A stretch of DNA of 11,198 nucleotides from an uncultured Micavibrio sp. (GTDB taxonomy: Bacteria; Pseudomonadota; Alphaproteobacteria; Micavibrionales; UBA1664), in contig CAJXOI010000012.1 of the NCBI GenBank assembly GCA_913057885.1, positions 1 through 11,198 on the forward strand. The letters are read 5' to 3'. Position numbers and translations under genes: made by a program. The notes beneath the pieces were generated by a model that did no database searches, was not told the origin of the DNA, and worked only from the letters and a program-made list of their open reading frames with translations. Of the stretch, positions 1 to 6,304 are shown in pieces. Numbering within the stretch: position 1 is the first letter of the stretch; each line of letters starts with the position of its first letter.

Positions 1-1140
1 TTTTTCAACCCCTGCGCCCACAGCGATGATACAGGCTTGTGGTGGGTTGATAATGGCGGAAAATTCGGTAATACCATACATTCCCAAATTAGACACGGAA
101 CATGTGCCGCCCTGAAATTCATGAGGAGCCAATTTACCATCCCGTGCTTTTTTGGCCAATTCCTTCATCTCAACGGAAATGGATGGCAGGGATTTATGCT
201 CCGCCTCTTTCACAATTGGGGTAATCAATCCCGTCGGTGTTGCAACGGCAACGGAAATATCCGAATTTTCGTACTTTATGATCGCGCTATCTGTCCACGA
301 CGCATTGGCGGCGGGCACATCCTGCAACGCCATTGCCGTGGCCTTAATGACAAAGTCATTAACGGACAGTTTATATTTACCACTGGCCTGGTCATTCACT
401 TGTTTCCGCGCCTTTAACAAATCATCTATACGACATTCAACAGTCAGGTAAAAATGCGGCACGGTCTGTTTGGATTCTTGCAATCGTCCCGCGATCACCT
501 CTCGCATTTTGGACACAGGTTCGGCCTCGTACGTCATGCCCAACATATCCGCCAATTCACGCGCATCTGGACCATTGGCTGCAGGTCGCTGAGCGGCGCC
601 CGTTGATGGTTTGTAGTTTTCAATATCAGCTTTGACGATACGTCCCTTTGGGCCTGAGCCGGAAACAGAGCCTAAATCAATGCCCTTGTCATTCGCCATT
701 CGTTTTGCCAATGGCGAGGCAAAAATGCGGCCGCTATTGTTTGATTGCGATGCAGGAGTATGAGAAACCGTTTGCGATTGACCAACGGCGACTTTTTCAT
801 CTTTTTCTTCAACCGTATTGTCATTTGTTGATTGCGCGGGTTCTGCCGCGACTGGAGTGTCTTCCTTAAGAAATGCATCTAAATCCACATCGCCTTCGTC
901 CTCTTCAACCAAAACGGCGATGGGTGTATTGACAGCAACGCCGTCTGTCCCGCCTGATACGAGAACTTTAACGATTTTTCCTTCGTCAACGGCCTCAACC
1001 TCCATCGTGGCTTTATCTGTTTCGATCTCCGCTATGACATCACCTGCGGCGACTGTATCTCCCTCATTCTTGATCCATTTTGCCAGTTTCCCTTCCGTCA
1101 TGGTGGGTGAAAGCGCAGGCATTAAAATTTTTGTCGGCAT
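1..1140 (-). CDS. pdhC: Dihydrolipoamide acetyltransferase, E2 of pyruvate dehydrogenase (3' end outside window)
   Basis: This is the E2 core of the pyruvate dehydrogenase complex. It transfers the acetyl group from lipoyl-lysine to CoA in the cytoplasm. The 380 codons visible read, in order: an N-terminal lipoyl domain (residues 1-78, opening MPTKILMPALSPTM, with the lipoylated lysine in the ETDKA motif at K43); an acidic, Ser/Thr/Gln-rich linker (about 80-137); a peripheral subunit-binding domain (about 139-176, with ASPLAKRMA and GSGPKGRIVKADI); and most of the acyltransferase domain from about residue 203. The frame is open to the window edge, so the C-terminal piece with the catalytic HxxxDG motif is missing by truncation of the window, not by mutation. 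The ATG at 1140 is supported by GAGGA (minus strand, 1155-1151), 10 nt upstream. No E1 gene lies upstream on the same strand, so pdhC here is unlinked from pdhA/pdhB on that side. The lipoyl opening favours pyruvate dehydrogenase over 2-oxoglutarate dehydrogenase E2. Confidence 0.95.
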   Translation of the reverse strand, partial: MPTKILMPALSPTMTEGKLAKWIKNEGDTVAAGDVIAEIETDKATMEVEAVDEGKIVKVLVSGGTDGVAVNTPIAVLVEEDEGDVDLDAFLKEDTPVAAEPAQSTNDNTVEEKDEKVAVGQSQTVSHTPASQSNNSGRIFASPLAKRMANDKGIDLGSVSGSGPKGRIVKADIENYKPSTGAAQRPAANGPDARELADMLGMTYEAEPVSKMREVIAGRLQESKQTVPHFYLTVECRIDDLLKARKQVNDQASGKYKLSVNDFVIKATAMALQDVPAANASWTDSAIIKYENSDISVAVATPTGLITPIVKEAEHKSLPSISVEMKELAKKARDGKLAPHEFQGGTCSVSNLGMYGITEFSAIINPPQACIIAVGAGVEK

Positions 1141-1275
1141 GTTTTTTGATTCCTCGAAAAGAATTGTAATGCCTGAATTTTTATCAGATTTACGCGGCAA
1201 ACAAAGCCCTTTTTATTGTTGCAATGCGCAATGCCTACTAATTTAATTCATCCTATGCTGGAAAATTTACAAGTT

Positions 1276-1303
1276 ATTATATAAATAACTTTGACTTTGC
1301 AAA
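1276..1303 (-). promoter_or_regulatory. Candidate pdhC promoter
   Basis: Read on the minus strand, a perfect -10 hexamer TATAAT (1281-1276) lies 16 bp downstream of TTTGCA (1303-1298), which matches 4 of 6 positions of the -35 consensus. It would give a leader of roughly 130 nt before the pdhC ATG, with the Shine-Dalgarno sequence near its end. The region is AT-rich, so chance matches are likely. I rate it plausible because it is the best-spaced pair upstream of pdhC. Confidence 0.35.
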
Positions 1304-1326
1304 AGCCAAAGAAAAAAGAAATAAAA

Positions 1327-1341
1327 TTACAATAATTCTCA
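1327..1341. promoter_or_regulatory. Possible Fur-type operator upstream of the small gene
   Basis: The 15-bp stretch TTACAATAATTCTCA matches the 7-1-7 Fur-type palindrome TGAGAATNATTCTCA at 12 of 14 specified positions. The right half is perfect and the left half is 5 of 7. It ends 18 bp before a TATAAT hexamer (1360-1365), so it would cover the -35 zone of a promoter for the 73-codon gene. Alphaproteobacterial iron regulators (Irr, Mur/Fur, RirA) often use other motifs, and the DNA is AT-rich, so this remains a weak candidate. Confidence 0.25.
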
Positions 1342-1359
1342 TTGCATTTTCCGAATTAT

Positions 1360-1365
1360 TATAAT
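1360..1365 (+). promoter_or_regulatory. Candidate -10 element for the 73-codon gene
   Basis: A perfect TATAAT lies 54 bp before the ATG of the small gene. It would start transcription near 1372 and leave a leader of about 48 nt that contains the Shine-Dalgarno sequence. No convincing -35 hexamer sits 16-18 bp upstream. A second run of TA steps (1371-1379) follows, so the exact promoter is uncertain. Confidence 0.35.
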
Positions 1366-1419
1366 TAAAGTATATATATTGATAAAAAATTGACAATAAA
1401 TAACAAAGAGGGAAATAAT

Positions 1420-1641
1420 ATGTGTACTTCAAGAAAAGAATTTGAACAAATAGTAAGAAATCCACGCACGCAAGCACAGGCACAGGTTTTAGGTCTGGCT
1501 GCGCAAGATTGGGTTGCTGCACAAACAGGCTATGGAGTTGGTCGCGAGGAATTGCAAGCCTTAAAAAGCAGAATTACAAAGCGCGCAGCACGCTTTGGTG
1601 CTAAGACGGCACGCCGCATTCGTAATGCGATGTGTGTATAA
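1420..1641 (+). CDS. Small basic protein of unknown function, 73 aa
   Basis: I do not recognise this protein. It is predicted to have 73 residues and to be soluble, with no signal peptide or membrane segment. The first half is Gln/Ala-rich (residues 17-35, including AQAQAQVLGLAAQDW). The second half is strongly basic (K49 to R68, with ITKRAARFGAKTARRIRN) and looks helical and amphipathic, which could fit nucleic-acid or ribosome binding; this is inference. Cysteines sit at position 2 and at 72, next to the end. The ATG at 1420 is chosen because AAAGAGGGA ends about 7 nt upstream. An in-frame TTG at 1390 would place that Shine-Dalgarno sequence inside the gene. It is bounded by a candidate promoter and a strong terminator, so it is probably transcribed alone. 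The good ribosome site, the terminator directly after the stop and the non-random composition support a real gene. Confidence 0.7.
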   Translation: MCTSRKEFEQIVRNPRTQAQAQVLGLAAQDWVAAQTGYGVGREELQALKSRITKRAARFGAKTARRIRNAMCV

Positions 1642-1664
1642 TGCTTTGTACAATGCAAATAAAG

Positions 1665-1690
1665 AAAAGCCCCATTTCGGGGCTTTTTTT
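1665..1690 (+). terminator. Rho-independent terminator after the small gene
   Basis: AAAAGCCCC (1665-1673) pairs perfectly with GGGGCTTTT (1679-1687) around the 5-nt loop ATTTC, and the T-run continues to 1690. It begins 23 nt after the stop of the 73-codon gene and ends 29 nt before the gltX ATG. It therefore separates the two transcription units and implies that gltX has its own promoter. Confidence 0.92.
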
Positions 1691-1706
1691 ATACCGTGAT
1701 AACCGT

Positions 1707-1712
1707 TATAAA
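1707..1712 (+). promoter_or_regulatory. Candidate -10 element of gltX (leaderless start)
   Basis: TATAAA ends 7 nt before the gltX ATG and follows the terminator, where a new promoter is needed. The -35 zone falls in the T-run of the terminator and shows no good hexamer. The spacing would place the transcription start at or next to the ATG. This agrees with the lack of any Shine-Dalgarno sequence before gltX. Confidence 0.4.
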
Positions 1713-1719
1713 TGCTGTC

Positions 1720-3087
1720 ATGACACAAAAAATAATCACACGTTTCCCCCCTTCCCCGACCGGATATCTGCATATTGGGTCGGCGCGCACCGCCCTGTTT
1801 AATTGGGCGTTTGCCCGTGCCAATGATGGCGAAATGAAATTGAGAATTGAAGATACCGACCGCGAGAGATCGACCGAGGAATCCGTTCAGGCGATTTTTG
1901 ACGGGTTGAATTGGTTGGGCATTGATTATGACGGTGAACCCGTTTTTCAAACCCATAATGAACAACGCCATGCCGAAGTGGCACATCAACTGTTGGAGGC
2001 CGGACAGGCCTATTATTGTTACTGTAGCCCCGAAGAATTAGCCGAAATGCGTGAAAAAGGCCATGGCTATGACCGCAGATGGCGCGACAGTGACGCAACA
2101 CCACCGAGTGACATTAAACCCGTTATTCGCATTAAGGCCCCGATTGAGGGGTCAATCACCATCAATGATGCCGTTCAGGGCGATGTCACAATTGATGCCA
2201 AACAATTAGATGATTTTATTATTTTGCGATCAGATGGCACACCAACATATATGTTGGCGGTTGTTGTTGACGACCACGATATGGGTGTCACGCATGTTAT
2301 TCGCGGGGATGATCATTTGAATAATGCCTTTCGTCAAAAGGTGATCATTGACGCCATGGGATGGGATATCCCTGTTTATGCGCATATTCCCCTTATTCAT
2401 GGGGATGACGGTGCAAAATTATCGAAACGTCATGGGGCTTTATCGGTGATGGAATACGATAAAATGGGATATTTGCCTGATGCGATGGTCAATTACCTTG
2501 CCCGTTTGGGGTGGTCGCACGGGGATGATGAAATTTTTTCCCGCGATCAATTGATTGAATGGTTTTCTTTGGAGGGGATTAATAAAGCCCCTGCTCGTAT
2601 GGATTTTAAAAAAATGGATGATGTGAACGCCCATTACATCCATCATTCCGATAATACGGTTTTGGTTGAACAGGTTTTGGATCGATATAATGCCGATGTT
2701 AGTGAACAACAACGCGCATGGTTGTTGGAAGGTATGAGTGAGTTAAAGTTGCGTGCCGTTACGCTCAACGACCTTGTTCGGGAATCCCTGATCTATATTG
2801 CTCCGCTTGAATTTGAGGAGAAGGCGGCCAATGCTATTGATAGCGGCCAAGATGCATTAAAGTATCTTTTAAAGTCATTTTCGGATCTTTCTGATTTTAC
2901 TACAGAATCTGTGCAAAACGCTGTGCAAAAGATTGTGGATGAAAATTTTGACGGCAAATTCGGCAAGGTCGGGATGCCATTGCGTGCGGCGTTGACTGGG
3001 CGCACCAACTCACCAGGGGTGCCGAATATTGTGTCTGTTTTGGGCAAGACAGAGACTTTAAGGCGTATCCAAGACGCTCTCATTTAA
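1720..3087 (+). CDS. gltX: Glutamyl-tRNA synthetase
   Basis: This class I aminoacyl-tRNA synthetase charges tRNA(Glu), and in many alphaproteobacteria also tRNA(Gln), with glutamate in the cytoplasm. The 455 residues match the usual bacterial length. The HIGH signature is HIGS (18-21, in PPSPTGYLHIGSARTA). The KMSKS signature is KLSKR (233-237, followed by HG). RGDDHL (195-200) and IEDTDRERS (43-51) are also typical. The E. coli zinc site is only half present: C100-x-C102 remains, but the second Cys/His pair is replaced by RRWRDSD (119-125). The ATG at 1720 begins the conserved fold directly (MTQKIITRFPPSPTG). An in-frame GTG at 1696 would add eight poorly conserved residues and lacks a ribosome site. 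No Shine-Dalgarno sequence precedes either start. gltA follows downstream, an order known from other alphaproteobacteria. The synthetase could be non-discriminating if gatCAB exists elsewhere. Confidence 0.97.
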   Translation: MTQKIITRFPPSPTGYLHIGSARTALFNWAFARANDGEMKLRIEDTDRERSTEESVQAIFDGLNWLGIDYDGEPVFQTHNEQRHAEVAHQLLEAGQAYYCYCSPEELAEMREKGHGYDRRWRDSDATPPSDIKPVIRIKAPIEGSITINDAVQGDVTIDAKQLDDFIILRSDGTPTYMLAVVVDDHDMGVTHVIRGDDHLNNAFRQKVIIDAMGWDIPVYAHIPLIHGDDGAKLSKRHGALSVMEYDKMGYLPDAMVNYLARLGWSHGDDEIFSRDQLIEWFSLEGINKAPARMDFKKMDDVNAHYIHHSDNTVLVEQVLDRYNADVSEQQRAWLLEGMSELKLRAVTLNDLVRESLIYIAPLEFEEKAANAIDSGQDALKYLLKSFSDLSDFTTESVQNAVQKIVDENFDGKFGKVGMPLRAALTGRTNSPGVPNIVSVLGKTETLRRIQDALI

Positions 3088-3089
3088 TT

Positions 3090-3208
3090 CGTCATTGCGA
3101 GCGAACCCCTGTCTCCGCAGGAGCAGGTTTGTGAGCGTGGCAATCCATGCGATTTATCATTGTCTAACCTATGGATTGCTTCGTCGGCGTTACCTCCTCG
3201 CAATGACG
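3090..3208. repeat. Nested palindromic repeat element between gltX and gltA
   Basis: CGTCATTGCGAG (3090-3101) is the exact reverse complement of CTCGCAATGACG (3197-3208). Inside it, GCAATCCAT (3140-3148) pairs exactly with ATGGATTGC (3171-3179) around a 22-nt loop. The left arm also holds its own hairpin: CCTG-t-CTCC (3108-3116) pairs with GGAG-CAGG (3120-3127). The whole could fold as a branched hairpin in RNA or as a cruciform in DNA. The outer and inner arms resemble a widespread bacterial family of intergenic palindromes reading GTCATTGCGAG...CTCGCAATGAC, so it is probably a dispersed repeat with further genomic copies. It starts 3 bp after the gltX stop and could act as a 3' end or mRNA stabiliser. 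No T-run follows, so it is not a classical terminator. Confidence 0.9.
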
Positions 3209-3244
3209 GAATGTAAAATAATTTTGTGGTTATGCCCGACTCCC

Positions 3245-3259
3245 TTAACCTTTCATTAA
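3245..3259. promoter_or_regulatory. CtrA-type box upstream of gltA
   Basis: TTAACCTTTCATTAA is an exact match to TTAA-N7-TTAA, the established binding motif of CtrA, the master cell-cycle response regulator of alphaproteobacteria. Its first half reads TTAACC, also as in the CtrA consensus. It lies 63 bp before the gltA start, in a promoter-sized gap. No strong -10 element is obvious at the ideal distance; TTTAAT (3287-3292) is the nearest AT-rich hexamer. The motif match is direct; binding is inferred. Confidence 0.5.
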
Positions 3260-3322
3260 GGTAACAAGCGCATCATTGATTCGTTCTTTAATAATCTTTC
3301 AAATTCAGGAGTGGGAAGCATC

Positions 3323-4621
3323 ATGAAAACAGATAAAACATTTACATTACGCAATGACGAAACAGGCGAGGAGTTTAAACTTCCTGTCCTTGACGGGATT
3401 GAGGGGCCAAGCGTTATTGACGTGCGTAAACTGTACGGCGAAACGGGGTATTTTACCTTTGATCCGTCTTATACATCAACGGCGTCTTGTAAATCACGCC
3501 TGACATTCATTGATGGCGATGAAGGTGTTTTGATGCATCGTGGCTATACGATTGAGGAGCTAACGGAAAACAGCACATTCCTTGAGGTTGCGTATCTTTT
3601 ATTAGAAGGTGACCTGCCTAATAAAAAGCAGTATGACGAGTTTGAACACCATATTACCTATCACACATTGGTGCATGAACAATTGCACAAATTTTTCCAA
3701 GGGTTCCGCCGAGATGCCCACCCCATGGCGGTGATGTGTGGCGTTGTTGCTGCACTGTCATCCTTTTATCATGACTCTTTGGATATATGGGATCCGAAGC
3801 AAAGGGAGATTTCTGCACATCGCTTGATCGCTAAAATACCGACATTGGCGGCTATGGCTCACAAATATGCCCTTGGGCAACCCTTTGTTTACCCACGTAA
3901 TGATTTAAATTATGCCGAAAACTTCCTGCATATGTGTTTTGCGGTGCCTGCAGAACCCTATCATGTCAGCCCTGTTTTGGCGCGCGCCATGGATAAAATC
4001 CTGATCCTGCATGCCGACCATGAACAAAACGCCTCAACATCGACTGTGCGTTTGGCAGGTTCGTCACAGGCCAACCCCTTTGCCTGTATCTCAAGTGGGA
4101 TTACATCCCTGTGGGGGCCGGCGCATGGCGGTGCAAACCAGGCTGTTTTGGCGATGTTACGCGAGATTGGATCGGTTGATCGCATTCCTGAATTTATTGA
4201 AAAAGCCAAGGATAAAGACGATCCATTCCGCCTGATGGGCTTTGGTCACCGTGTTTACAAAAATTATGACCCGCGCGCGGGTGTTTTAAAGGCCTCGTGC
4301 GACGAAGTTCTGGATGAATTGGGCGTTGAGAATGAACCGTTATTAGCAATTGCCCGTGAGCTTGAAAAAGCTGCATTGGCGGATGATTATTTTGTAGAGC
4401 GCAAACTATTCCCGAATGTTGATTTTTATTCCGGTATTATCCTCAAAGCTATGGGCTTCCCAGAAGAAATGTTTACCGTGCTTTTTGCCGTTGGGCGAAC
4501 CGTTGGGTGGGTTGCCCAATGGAAAGAAATGATCGAGGAACCAACCTTGCGAATTGGCCGCCCAAGGCAACTTTATACCGGCCCTGCAAAACGGGATTAC
4601 GTTCCAATTGATAAACGATAA
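3323..4621 (+). CDS. gltA: Citrate synthase
   Basis: The enzyme condenses oxaloacetate with acetyl-CoA to citrate, the first step of the citrate cycle. The 432 residues match the hexamer-type citrate synthases of Gram-negative bacteria (E. coli 427). The catalytic triad is visible: H268 in [13 protein letters not shown]309 in [15 protein letters not shown], and D367 in PNVDFYSGI. The CoA/oxaloacetate region [14 protein letters not shown] (230-243) and the type-specific opening ([20 protein letters not shown], 42-61) are typical. The ATG at 3323 has a good Shine-Dalgarno sequence (AGGAG, 3308-3312), 10 nt upstream; the in-frame GTG at 3311 overlaps that site and is unlikely. A CtrA-type box and a palindromic repeat lie in the leader. 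A homocysteine methyltransferase-like gene probably overlaps its last codons. The product draws on acetyl-CoA made by the complex whose E2 is encoded at the left of this window. Confidence 0.98.
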   Translation: MKTDKTFTLRNDETGEEFKLPVLDGIEGPSVIDVRKLYGETGYFTFDPSYTSTASCKSRLTFIDGDEGVLMHRGYTIEELTENSTFLEVAYLLLEGDLPNKKQYDEFEHHITYHTLVHEQLHKFFQGFRRDAHPMAVMCGVVAALSSFYHDSLDIWDPKQREISAHRLIAKIPTLAAMAHKYALGQPFVYPRNDLNYAENFLHMCFAVPAEPYHVSPVLARAMDKILILHADHEQNASTSTVRLAGSSQANPFACISSGITSLWGPAHGGANQAVLAMLREIGSVDRIPEFIEKAKDKDDPFRLMGFGHRVYKNYDPRAGVLKASCDEVLDELGVENEPLLAIARELEKAALADDYFVERKLFPNVDFYSGIILKAMGFPEEMFTVLFAVGRTVGWVAQWKEMIEEPTLRIGRPRQLYTGPAKRDYVPIDKR

Positions 4622-5498
4622 TAAAATCACAATCCTTGATGGTGGTATGGGGCGCGAGTTAGAGAGAATTGGCGCCCCTTTTCGTCAACCTGAGTGGTCT
4701 GCCCTTGCCTTGATAGAAACGCCAGACATGGTCACACAGACGCATCAGAATTTTATAGATGCAGGGGCCCAAATTATCACCACCAATGCCTATGCCGTTA
4801 TTCCACACCATATTGGGGAAGAGCGTTTCAAAAGCGATGGACGCAAACTTATTCGGCTTTCGGCGGAAATTGCAAGTAAAGTTGCAGAGAAAAATAGAGT
4901 GAAGGTTGCTGGTTGCATCCCTCCCCTATTCGGGTCTTATTTGCCAGATCAATTTGATGAAAGACGCGTTGATAATATCCTTATGCCCTTTATTGAGGAA
5001 CAAGATGACGCAATCGATCAATGGATCATTGAAACCGTGTCTTCCACACAAGAAGCCATCACAATTGGTTCTAAATTATCAAAACATACTAACAAACATA
5101 TCTGGCTGTCGTTTACGACGCATCGTATTGATAAAGACCATATCACATTGCGACACGGTAACTATATTGATCAAGCGATTACCGAGCTATTGGATTACTT
5201 AATACCTGATGCCATTTTACTCAATTGTTGTGATCCGTTTGACGTTTTGGATGGTCTGAAAATTATTCGCAAAACATGCCCCGACATTCCTTGCGGTGCC
5301 TATGCCAATAACTTTGCCTCAAATGATAAGCGTACAGAAGGGTCTAATAAGGTTATTACAAAATTGAATAGCGCTATCACACCTGAAATATATGCCGATC
5401 TGTCACAAACATGGGTGGATGCAGGGGCAACGATTATCGGCGGATGTTGCGGCATTGGCCCTGATCATATTTCGGCCCTTGCAAAAAAATTCACATAG
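4608..5498 (+). CDS. Homocysteine S-methyltransferase family protein
   Basis: This is a zinc-dependent methyltransferase of the S-methyl_trans (PF02574) family, which makes methionine from homocysteine with donors such as S-methylmethionine, betaine or methyl-folate. It is predicted to be cytoplasmic, with 296 residues. The family opening [11 protein letters not shown] lies at 10-20. The three zinc-ligand cysteines are C207 in LLNCCDP and C280-C281 in [13 protein letters not shown]. The barrel core motif [12 protein letters not shown] (51-62) is also present. There is no ATG before the conserved DGG motif. The TTG at 4608 gives ten residues before DGG, as is normal in the family, and overlaps the gltA stop by 14 nt, suggesting translational coupling. 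A farther TTG at 4554 would add 18 residues over gltA. The exact start is uncertain. The length and the lack of a folate or B12 domain exclude full MetH. The methyl donor cannot be read from sequence; mmuM-like (S-methylmethionine) is the closest guess. Confidence 0.88.
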   Translation: MINDNKITILDGGMGRELERIGAPFRQPEWSALALIETPDMVTQTHQNFIDAGAQIITTNAYAVIPHHIGEERFKSDGRKLIRLSAEIASKVAEKNRVKVAGCIPPLFGSYLPDQFDERRVDNILMPFIEEQDDAIDQWIIETVSSTQEAITIGSKLSKHTNKHIWLSFTTHRIDKDHITLRHGNYIDQAITELLDYLIPDAILLNCCDPFDVLDGLKIIRKTCPDIPCGAYANNFASNDKRTEGSNKVITKLNSAITPEIYADLSQTWVDAGATIIGGCCGIGPDHISALAKKFT

Positions 5499-5529
5499 TA
5501 TAAAAATTTCCTAAAGAGGGAGTTTCTAC

Positions 5530-6261
5530 ATGACGAATTCATCTGATTTAGCATCATCAGGAATGGGCCAGACATCGGCTATTCATAATTCCATTCATTG
5601 GCCTGAATATGTCGATATGATTCAAAGGATTATTGCAAAAAAACAAGATCCCGTGCTTATGGATATGGGCGCAGGGGGTGGCCGTGATGCGATTATGATG
5701 CATGATTTTGCAAAGGCACATGACCTTAACCCCCTCTCCATCGCCGTTGATATGGATGCCAATAAATTATATGACGCCCAACGTGAGTTTGAGGGGCGTT
5801 TTGAGCAGGCCGCCAATTTTATGCAGGTTGATCAGGCGCATCGTAGGGGCAAAATTTCTTATATGGTGGAACAATTGCCCTATCTTCAAACAGCATTGTC
5901 CAGCCAATTAACCAATCCTGCCTTACCAAAGGTCAAAATTGATTTCATGTTGTGTAATGCGGTTGTGATGTTTATACCCAAACATAGAGTCGGAAGATCC
6001 CTTCAACATATGGTGGATATGCTCTCTCCTGATCGTGGTGGGCAATTATTGCTGGGTTTTTCAACGACCCGTCCAGCTGAGTTTATGCATGTAAAAGATC
6101 AACGCTATACGAGTGAGCAGGTCGACAATATCCTCGGGCGTTTAAAGGATATTGATGAGGCCATTGGAAAATATGAATTGATGGACCCGCCCTCCTCTAA
6201 ACATCCAAATGGGCGCGGTTTTTCATGGCATTTCCGCTTGATTAAGCGTTCTCCTGCATAA
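5530..6261 (+). CDS. Class I SAM-dependent methyltransferase, substrate unknown
   Basis: The 243-residue cytoplasmic protein has a Rossmann-type methyltransferase fold. Motif I, the SAM-binding glycine loop, is VLMDMGAGGGRDA (42-54). The acidic ribose-binding strand end is IAVDMDANK (71-79). The motif IV region is IDFMLCNAVVMFI (137-149), followed by a helix and the strand GGQLLLGFSTTRP (170-182). The C-terminus has a likely strand, GFSWHFRLIKR (230-240). The N-terminus (1-25) is polar and may gate the substrate. I do not recognise a specific subfamily. No metal or nucleobase motif such as NPPY is present, so a DNA or rRNA adenine methyltransferase of that type is unlikely, and a small-molecule or protein substrate is more plausible. 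The ATG at 5530 has a strong Shine-Dalgarno sequence (AGAGGGAG, 8 nt upstream). It sits 31 bp after the homocysteine methyltransferase-like gene and 43 bp before rimO, in a run of methionine/SAM-related genes. Confidence 0.85.
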   Translation: MTNSSDLASSGMGQTSAIHNSIHWPEYVDMIQRIIAKKQDPVLMDMGAGGGRDAIMMHDFAKAHDLNPLSIAVDMDANKLYDAQREFEGRFEQAANFMQVDQAHRRGKISYMVEQLPYLQTALSSQLTNPALPKVKIDFMLCNAVVMFIPKHRVGRSLQHMVDMLSPDRGGQLLLGFSTTRPAEFMHVKDQRYTSEQVDNILGRLKDIDEAIGKYELMDPPSSKHPNGRGFSWHFRLIKRSPA

Positions 6262-6290
6262 ATTACTGGATTTATGGGCAGGGTTTCAGG

Positions 6291-6296
6291 TATAAC
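6291..6296 (+). promoter_or_regulatory. Candidate -10 element of rimO (near-leaderless start)
   Basis: TATAAC ends 8 nt before the rimO ATG. There is no Shine-Dalgarno sequence at normal spacing, and the -35 zone (around 6267-6273) matches the consensus poorly. If used, transcription would begin within about two bases of the ATG. rimO might instead be read through from the genes upstream, since no terminator separates them. Confidence 0.3.
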
Positions 6297-6304
6297 CCCA
6301 ACTC

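Noticed and set aside
37..1246. Several plus-strand open frames in the first 1.2 kb, up to 142 codons
   Set aside because: They lie mostly opposite pdhC, whose minus-strand frame is open throughout and strongly conserved. Their translations have no recognisable family or composition.
1277..1522. Minus-strand open frame of 81 codons, hydrophobic and Tyr/Phe-rich
   Set aside because: It spans the AT-rich intergenic region and the small plus-strand gene. The hydrophobic look comes from A/T-rich codons, and there is no convincing ribosome site.
1696..1719. GTG start giving gltX eight more residues
   Set aside because: The added residues are outside the usual synthetase N-terminus, there is no Shine-Dalgarno sequence, and the ATG at 1720 starts right at the conserved fold.
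2856..2881. TTAA-N8-TTAA inside gltX, similar to a CtrA box
   Set aside because: The spacer is 8 nt rather than 7 and the site lies within coding sequence.
3311..3322. GTG start giving gltA four more residues
   Set aside because: The GTG overlaps the AGGAG Shine-Dalgarno sequence that serves the ATG at 3323.
6281..6298. Small hairpin GGGTT/AACCC before rimO
   Set aside because: It has only five base pairs with an 8-nt loop and no T-run, so it is too weak to call a terminator or a regulatory RNA structure.
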